A DNA stretch of 17,108 nucleotides from Xenorhabdus miraniensis (GTDB lineage Bacteria; Pseudomonadota; Gammaproteobacteria; Enterobacterales; Enterobacteriaceae), in assembly GCF_002632615.1 (NCBI RefSeq), contig NZ_NITZ01000009.1, positions 1 to 17,108 of the forward strand. The letters run 5' to 3'. Made by a program: the position numbers and the translations under genes. This document shows positions 13,839 through 17,108 of this stretch, piece by piece (the first letter of the stretch is position 1; every line of letters begins with the position of its first letter). The notes below the pieces were generated by a model. That model was not told the DNA's origin. It ran no database searches and worked only from the letters and a program-made list of their open reading frames with translations.

Positions 13839-13866
13839 AAAAAAGCCACTTGTTGAAAAGTGGCTT
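13839..13866 (-). terminator. Leftward terminator downstream of the tRNA-Ile fragment
   Basis: On the minus strand AAGCCACTT, loop TTCAAC, AAGTGGCTT form a 9-bp perfect stem followed by a T run (complement of 13839-13844). It lies 27 bp after the CCA end of the tRNA copy, the expected place for the terminator of a tRNA gene transcribed leftward. It is therefore probably the original ileX terminator, left on the flank after integration. Confidence 0.8.
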
Positions 13867-13892
13867 AATATACTGATTTAACAGCTAAAATT

Positions 13893-13937
13893 TGGTGGCC
13901 CCTGCTGGACTTGAACCAGCGACCAAGCGATTATGAG
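13893..13937 (-). other. Attachment-site scar: 3' 45 bp of tRNA-Ile(CAU) (ileX)
   Basis: Read leftward, 13937-13893 reproduces the 3' part of the enterobacterial tRNA-Ile2 from the anticodon loop (CTCATAATCG) through the T arm (GGTTCAAGTCC) and the acceptor strand to CCA (GGGGCCACCA). The expected 5' half (starting GGCCCCTTAGC) is absent: the sequence diverges immediately before CTCATAATC. This is the typical att core left by integrases that use a tRNA 3' end. The intact tRNA should lie at the other end of the right-hand element, beyond the window. The tRNA copy is not functional by itself. Confidence 0.9.
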
Positions 13938-14152
13938 GCTGGGTATAACAATTTACTTATTTATACTTATTGTTAATTTTCAATTAATTATAAACCTCAT
14001 CACCACTGTATAAATACCCAGAAATAACCTAAAATACTTGTCTACGGTATCCTATAGGTATCCTAGAGCCTTAAAACGATTCACAGGATACTCTAATATC
14101 TTGGTAAAAATAGAAAAGTGGATGCTCACTTTTTTAATATAGAGGGGGAGAT
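13938..14152. promoter_or_regulatory. Integrase upstream region with repeats (attP arm)
   Basis: The A+T-rich 215 bp between the att core and integrase holds candidate arm sites. There are two direct copies of GGTATCCTA (14046-14054 and 14057-14065, 11 bp apart) with an inverted AGGATACT at 14085-14092, and an 8-bp inverted pair CTGGGTAT (13939-13946) / ATACCCAG (14014-14021). ACTTAT occurs twice near 13956. I see no clear -35/-10 pair. Such spaced repeats are usual for integrase arm binding and autoregulation. Confidence 0.55.
14114..14135 (+). terminator. Terminator-like hairpin in the integrase leader
   Basis: AAAAGTG pairs with CACTTTT (7 bp), loop GATGCT, followed by further T (to 14135). 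It ends about 18 bp before the integrase GTG, just upstream of its ribosome site. It could stop incoming read-through or act as an attenuator. Confidence 0.5.
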
Positions 14153-15562
14153 GTGGAAACTTTCAAATTTACGAAAGCTAAACTAGAAAGCCTGCCACCC
14201 GCAGAGCATGGGCAAATTGAGTATGGAGATACACTGGTAAACGGGTTACGTATTCGTATCGGTACGACTGGTGTTAAGAGTTTTTGTATTTCCAGAAAGA
14301 AAAGTGGGAAGTTTATCCGCGCTACATTAGGGCGATTTCCTGATCTATCTATTGATAACGCTAGGGCAAAGGCGCTTGAAGTTCTTGGTGAGGTTGCTAC
14401 TACAGGCCAAAATCCTAATGTAATAAAGCGCGTTAACGAAAAAGCGGTAGTGGTACTATCAGATGCTTTAGAAACTTATATATCGAACAGGGGACATAGG
14501 TTAAAGCCCACAACCGCCAACCAATACCGTTCCATACTAAAAAACTTTTCCGGTGATTGGCTGCAACAACCGCTAGCATCAATCAGCAGGGAACGTGTTG
14601 AACTCAGACATAAAGCAATCACAGATGGTACTGTCTGGTTTGGTGCTGATAAAGCAACATTACGCGCAGGTGTGGGTAGTGGCAGTAAAGCACAGGCTGA
14701 TTTATGGGCTAGGTCATTAAGGGCTGTTTATCGTTTTGCCCATGATCATTATCGAGATGAAGAAGAAAGGGTTCTACTCCCTGATCCACCTACTGCCGTT
14801 TTGAGCACAAAACGTAAATGGCATGGCACGGTAAGAAAAACTGAGCGTATTCGAACACATGAACTTGCACGTTGGTTAGGTGCTGTAGCTACTGTTCGGG
14901 AAAAAGCCGAAAATGAAAGGGATGATGTTGCAGTCGCTGCATGTGATGCGGTTGAAATGGCTATGTTTACCGGATTACGTAAGTCAGAAATTTTTAACCT
15001 TACTTGGGATCGTGTGAATATGGGCGGGCGCTATTTCTGGATAGAGACAACCAAAAATGGCGATCCACTTGAACTTCCCATTACTGAAACATTAAGAAAC
15101 TTGTTTCGTCGGCGTTTGACAATGAAACAGGGAGAACAGGACTTTGTTTTTCCTGGTCTGAGAGGTGCTATAAAAGAATGTCGCCACATCATTGATCGTA
15201 TTAGTGAGGCTACCGTTCCTAAACCAAATTTAGATATGCTCCAGCCGATACCATTTAAATGGCACGACGCCCGCCGCACGTTCGGTACAGTCGCTGAACT
15301 GGTGGGAGTGGGTAACTATATTTTGAAGCGCTTGATGAATCATAGAACATTGCGTAGTGCTGACGTTACTCAAGGATATTTACATTTTGGCGCTGATGAA
15401 TTGCAGGAACCCGCTAAAAAAATTGAACAGGCCATACTGGAACATGCTGGCCTGATAGAGAATACAAAAACATTAGATCAAAAAATTGTTTCTATGCTAT
15501 CTGGAATGAGTGATGAGGATAAGAGAAAAATTCTGTTTCAATTATCAGAACAAGTAACTTGA
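14153..15562 (+). CDS. Tyrosine recombinase integrase (P4/tRNA-type)
   Basis: A 469-residue integrase that catalyses recombination at the adjacent tRNA-Ile att core. The N-terminal part (about 1-90, DTLVNGLRIRIGTTGVKSF, then TLGRFPDLSIDNARAKALEV) is the arm-binding domain found in DUF4102-type integrases, followed by a SAM-like core-binding domain (about 100-200). Catalytic residues are all visible: R276 (FTGLRKSEI), K301 (TTKNGDP), H371 and R374 (KWHDARRTFG), H397 (MNHRT) and the nucleophile Y409 (TQGYLHF). The start is GTG at 14153 behind GAGGGGGAG; an ATG at 14151 is in another frame and closes quickly. It is close to the att site (215 bp), supporting that it belongs to the right-hand element. 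Length is a bit above the usual 400-430. No defect is seen. Confidence 0.95.
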   Translation: METFKFTKAKLESLPPAEHGQIEYGDTLVNGLRIRIGTTGVKSFCISRKKSGKFIRATLGRFPDLSIDNARAKALEVLGEVATTGQNPNVIKRVNEKAVVVLSDALETYISNRGHRLKPTTANQYRSILKNFSGDWLQQPLASISRERVELRHKAITDGTVWFGADKATLRAGVGSGSKAQADLWARSLRAVYRFAHDHYRDEEERVLLPDPPTAVLSTKRKWHGTVRKTERIRTHELARWLGAVATVREKAENERDDVAVAACDAVEMAMFTGLRKSEIFNLTWDRVNMGGRYFWIETTKNGDPLELPITETLRNLFRRRLTMKQGEQDFVFPGLRGAIKECRHIIDRISEATVPKPNLDMLQPIPFKWHDARRTFGTVAELVGVGNYILKRLMNHRTLRSADVTQGYLHFGADELQEPAKKIEQAILEHAGLIENTKTLDQKIVSMLSGMSDEDKRKILFQLSEQVT

Positions 15563-15574
15563 AACTAATTGATT

Positions 15575-15622
15575 GGTCAATAACCGAACAATTATAACTT
15601 TATTATTGTTCGGTTATTGATC
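15575..15622. terminator. Long perfect hairpin downstream of the integrase
   Basis: TCAATAACCGAACAAT (15577-15592) and ATTGTTCGGTTATTGA (15605-15620) form a 16-bp perfect stem with a 12-nt A+T-rich loop, extendable by two outer pairs. It starts 12 bp after the integrase stop. No T run directly follows (TCTAATG), so it could act as a weak terminator, an RNA-stabilising stem or a protein site. As a near-symmetrical structure it acts the same on both strands. Confidence 0.6.
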
Positions 15623-15647
15623 TAATGTAGAGTGATTTTTATCCTTT

Positions 15648-15669
15648 TTTGTACATTGTATTGTACAAA
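15648..15669. promoter_or_regulatory. Operator-like dyad upstream of the excisionase-like gene
   Basis: TTTGTACA (15648-15655) and TGTACAAA (15662-15669) are perfect inverses separated by 6 bp. The dyad lies 66 bp before the start of the HTH gene at 15735 and is a plausible repressor or self-binding site. A further inverted pair, TATCACTA (15707-15714) / TAGTGATA (15733-15740), covers the GTG start of that gene. Confidence 0.5.
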
Positions 15670-15734
15670 GTGAATGACTATTTCAGTTTGTTATTTATAA
15701 GTAATCTATCACTATTGATAACTCATAATACATA

Positions 15735-15953
15735 GTGATAAAAATGAAAACACATTCTACCTCAGCAATTTTAGAAAAACTCACTAGATCAGAAGCCGCT
15801 GCTTATCTTGGTGTCACTGCACAAACTCTTGCTAATTGGGCACATACTGGAAAAGAAAAAATTCCATATCATAAGATAGGCCGTAAGGTTATTTATTTTA
15901 AATCAGACCTTGATGGCTATTTAATTTCAACTCGTCGTTTCCAAACATCTTAA
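15735..15953 (+). CDS. Excisionase/AlpA-like helix-turn-helix protein
   Basis: A 72-residue (or 69 from the ATG at 15744) DNA-binding protein. The core LTRSEAAAYLGVTAQTLANW then KIPYHKIGRKVIYFKSDLDGYL is an HTH_17/MerR-type winged fold found in excisionases and AlpA regulators. Such proteins bend DNA at att sites, help the integrase excise, or activate integrase. Two starts are possible: GTG 15735 inside an inverted repeat, and ATG 15744; neither has a strong Shine-Dalgarno, so expression is probably low and the hairpin over 15733-15740 may shield the GTG. It lies behind the integrase in the same direction, the order int-alpA-like common in P4-type islands. Confidence 0.85.
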   Translation: MIKMKTHSTSAILEKLTRSEAAAYLGVTAQTLANWAHTGKEKIPYHKIGRKVIYFKSDLDGYLISTRRFQTS

Positions 15954-15973
15954 TAAATATGAAAAATAAAAAA

Positions 15974-15998
15974 AGGATAGAATAATAAATTCTATCCT
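15974..15998 (-). terminator. Leftward terminator of the YnfO-like operon
   Basis: On the minus strand AGGATAGAAT and ATTCTATCCT form a 10-bp perfect stem with a 5-nt loop, and a run of seven T follows (complement of 15968-15974). It lies 10 bp after the end of the 46-codon gene, closing the leftward two-gene operon before it meets the rightward HTH gene. Confidence 0.85.
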
Positions 15999-16007
15999 CA
16001 GTGTGAT

Positions 16008-16148
16008 TTATTTGTTGAATAAATCAACGCAGGAAGATCTAAAAATATCCCCTTCATTCTTTCCACATATGATAGAGGAAATAAAGTTAGGGCGGGCTAA
16101 TACTAAGAGTGTAACAACAAGAATTAAAAGCATTATGATTCTTTTCAT
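16008..16148 (-). CDS. Small membrane peptide, 46 residues, unrecognised
   Basis: A leftward frame from ATG 16148-16146 to TAA 16010-16008 begins MKRIIMLLILVVTLLVLA and ends CVDLFNK. Positions about 3-18 are one strongly hydrophobic segment after two basic residues, so it would be a membrane anchor or a signal sequence. The remaining about 28 residues are polar and contain C28 and C40. The ribosome site AGGA (complement of 16158-16161) is 9 nt before the ATG and lies in the end of the YnfO-like gene, whose stop is only 6 bp upstream, so the two form an operon that ends in the terminator at 15974-15998. I do not recognise the family; Hok-like single-span toxins are comparable in size and layout (anchor, then two Cys) but without clear sequence match. 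Confidence 0.65.
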   Translation of the reverse strand: MKRIIMLLILVVTLLVLARPNFISSIICGKNEGDIFRSSCVDLFNK

Positions 16149-16154
16149 TATATA

Positions 16155-16337
16155 TCATCCTATTGACTCTATGCCTAACTTAAGAAGTTTTTCGCGGCAG
16201 GCATCTTTAACCCATGCGCTAAAGTTGCCTTTTCCTGCAACAAAATCTATTTGTGCCAGTAGTTCATCTTCGAATCGAATATGTTTCATTGTGCTGCTTG
16301 AACGATCAAACGATTTTTTTTCTTTTTTCTCTTGCAT
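16155..16337 (-). CDS. YlcI/YnfO-like (DUF3950) small regulator
   Basis: A 60-residue protein from ATG 16337-16335. The central MKHIRFEDELLAQIDFVAGK and FSAWVKDACREKLLKLGI match by recognition the YlcI/YnfO (DUF3950) family, ribbon-helix-helix-like small proteins of prophages and satellites. N-terminal QEKKEKKSFDRSS is basic. RHH proteins bind as dimers to short palindromes, and two identical GGTAACTACC sites lie directly at and upstream of its start (16338-16349, 16371-16382), so autoregulation and control of the divergent rightward operon are plausible. The ribosome site on the minus strand is weak (GGTGG). The downstream membrane peptide gene follows 6 bp later. Confidence 0.85.
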   Translation of the reverse strand: MQEKKEKKSFDRSSSTMKHIRFEDELLAQIDFVAGKGNFSAWVKDACREKLLKLGIESIG

Positions 16338-16385
16338 TGGTAACTACCACCTTTATAATAAACGCGAATATGGTAACTACCATAT
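16332..16385. promoter_or_regulatory. Divergent control region with two TGGTAACTACCA operators
   Basis: The 12-bp sequence TGGTAACTACCA occurs at 16338-16349 and 16371-16382, 33 bp apart; the second is extended to an 18-bp near-palindrome (16368-16385). For rightward transcription a -35 TTGCAT (16332-16337) and -10 TATAAT (16354-16359) with 16-bp spacing enclose the first site. On the minus strand a TATTAT -10-like box lies between the sites. A dimer bound at both would block both directions. Confidence 0.7.
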
Positions 16386-16419
16386 CTTGTTAAAGCAATC
16401 TTTGATTGAAAATATAACA

Positions 16420-16452
16420 ATGCCTCGTAGTGCTGGAACACCGACGAGGCAT
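16420..16452 (+). ncRNA. Structured leader hairpin (possible regulatory RNA)
   Basis: ATGCCTCGT (16420-16428) and ACGAGGCAT (16444-16452) form a perfect 9-bp stem with a 15-nt loop, in which GTG (16430-16432) can pair with CAC (16439-16441). It is in the leader of the rightward operon, about 60 bp after the predicted start of transcription and 36 bp before the small ORF at 16489. P4-type satellites carry a regulatory RNA (CI RNA) in the leader of the operon that reaches the primase gene; a similar role is an inference here. Confidence 0.45.
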
Positions 16453-16488
16453 CTAACAACCAACGATAATCACAGTATCGAGGTAGCT

Positions 16489-16587
16489 ATGTATCAATAT
16501 ACCTTTCTAACCAGAAAGGGCAAAGCCCATTTATCTAAAATTCATCCTACGTGCCTTATCTCCATTCAGGAGGTAAGCCATGTTTAA
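16489..16587 (+). CDS. 32-codon leader ORF coupled to the next gene
   Basis: ATG at 16489 (behind GAGGTAGCT) opens a 32-codon frame reading MYQYTFLTRKGKAHLSKIHP, ending SIQEVSHV at 16587. Its 3' end overlaps the start of the 119-codon gene at 16580 by 8 nt and includes that gene's ribosome site CAGGAGG, so it may couple translation. It could alternatively start at ATG 16420 (55 residues), which sits in the hairpin and has no Shine-Dalgarno. No family is recognised; basic, Tyr/Thr-rich. It may be a leader peptide. Confidence 0.5.
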   Translation: MYQYTFLTRKGKAHLSKIHPTCLISIQEVSHV

Positions 16588-16939
16588 AATTATCGTCACC
16601 ACCACAAATCAGCGTACAGGCAAGGTAAAAAAAGCAACTGTCCGCTACAAATACAAGACATTGCGCGGTGCGGAAAAAGCCGCCAAGGGGATTCGTAGTG
16701 CCGGTATGCCAGATGATGAAACCCTCAATGTTGAAATAGTCAGAATATACGAGCGCAGATCGCCTATTTCACTGTCTCAAGCCATGCACAATACAAAGCT
16801 GGCGACCTCTTTATTCTACGTCATTCTTGAAAAAGCCAAGGATGAATGTTCTATCGATTTGAATAACCTGATTGCATTGGCCTGTGATATCAATCAGGGC
16901 GTTTATCATGCGCTTAAAGCGGCTGTTTATGAGGAATAA
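16580..16939 (+). CDS. Uncharacterised 119-residue satellite protein
   Basis: The start ATG 16580 has a strong CAGGAGG site 6 nt upstream. The N-terminal third (FKIIVTTTNQRTGKVKKATV, then RYKYKTLRGAEKAAKGIRSAG) is a short beta-hairpin and basic helix, possibly nucleic acid contacting. A second part (LSQAMHNTKLATSLFYVILEK to ALACDINQGVYHALKAAV) is helical. I do not recognise a named family. It lies in the leader operon 4 bp upstream of the primase gene and probably is translated with it, so a replication or regulatory role in the satellite is likely. An earlier start is unlikely given the Shine-Dalgarno. Confidence 0.7.
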   Translation: MFKIIVTTTNQRTGKVKKATVRYKYKTLRGAEKAAKGIRSAGMPDDETLNVEIVRIYERRSPISLSQAMHNTKLATSLFYVILEKAKDECSIDLNNLIALACDINQGVYHALKAAVYEE

Positions 16940-16942
16940 ATC

Positions 16943-17108
16943 ATGAAGAAAACCTCATCACGTGGACATAACAGCCACCAAAGTAGTGAAAACATCCGCC
17001 CGATAGACGTTATCCATACCGTGAAGAACGCGGCCATAAATCACTGGCAAAGCCTGTTACCTGCCTGTGGTGTTGATGTTCCAACGCGGGGCAAACATAG
17101 TGCTTGCC
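16943..17108 (+). CDS. P4-alpha-type primase/helicase, N-terminus (partial)
   Basis: ATG 16943 has GAGGA 7 nt upstream and the frame runs off the right edge after 55 codons. From residue about 20 the sequence VIHTVKNAAINHWQSLLPAC then GVDVPTRGKHSACP follows the pattern of the P4 alpha primase N-terminus: a helix with W-x-x-x-L-P-x-x-G, then K-H-x-x-C-P, the start of the zinc finger (CPxCGGKDRF in the family). The protein would replicate the satellite, combining primase, helicase and origin binding. The next residues that would confirm it are outside the window. This places the right-hand element in the P4-like class. The first 18 residues are Ser/His-rich and variable. Confidence 0.8.
   Translation, partial: MKKTSSRGHNSHQSSENIRPIDVIHTVKNAAINHWQSLLPACGVDVPTRGKHSAC

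Noticed and set aside
13893..13937. A complete tRNA gene
   Set aside because: Only the 3' 45 bp match tRNA-Ile(CAU); the D arm and 5' acceptor strand are missing, so it is an att copy.
16003..16587. 194-codon plus-strand frame over the YnfO-like operon
   Set aside because: It covers the DUF3950 gene and the 46-codon gene in antisense, crosses the terminator and operators, and has no ribosome site; only its last 32 codons have an independent start signal.

Overview
The window looks like an enterobacterial chromosome, most likely Xenorhabdus/Photorhabdus-type (Morganellaceae). The basis is an A+T-leaning background, phage tail proteins of the kind common in those genera, a hicAB pair very close to that of E. 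coli, and a tRNA-Ile(CAU) 3' end matching enterobacterial ileX. The genus is an inference; the phage and satellite content is read from the sequence.

Left part (1-12148): the tip of an insertion sequence (about 1-99, with the first codons of a leftward transposase), then a compact rightward contractile-tail operon: sheath (DUF2586), tube (DUF2597), tail assembly chaperone with a -1 frameshift extension, tape measure, gp25-like wedge (DUF2590), baseplate J, tail protein I, tail fibre, fibre assembly protein, two unassigned baseplate-type proteins, and a hub/spike protein, closed by a UUCG-loop terminator. Order and families resemble HP1/K139-type (P2-related) phages. No capsid, lysis or lysogeny gene is visible, so a prophage, a remnant and a tailocin cannot be told apart from this window.

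Middle (12149-13937): a hicAB toxin-antitoxin operon with its own promoter and paired operators, a gap holding a decayed leftward reading frame and several repeats, an unrecognised leftward 120-residue gene, a leftward terminator, and a 45-bp copy of the 3' end of tRNA-Ile(CAU). That copy is an integration scar (att site).

Right part (13938-17108): the start of a P4-like satellite or island: tyrosine integrase, an excisionase-like small HTH protein, a leftward two-gene operon (YlcI/YnfO-like regulator plus a previously uncalled 46-residue membrane peptide) with its own terminator, a divergent control region with two identical operator-like sites, a structured leader with a 32-codon ORF, an unknown 119-residue protein, and the first 55 codons of a P4-alpha-type primase. 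Thus a tail-donor-type phage module and a P4-type satellite meet at one tRNA attachment site.
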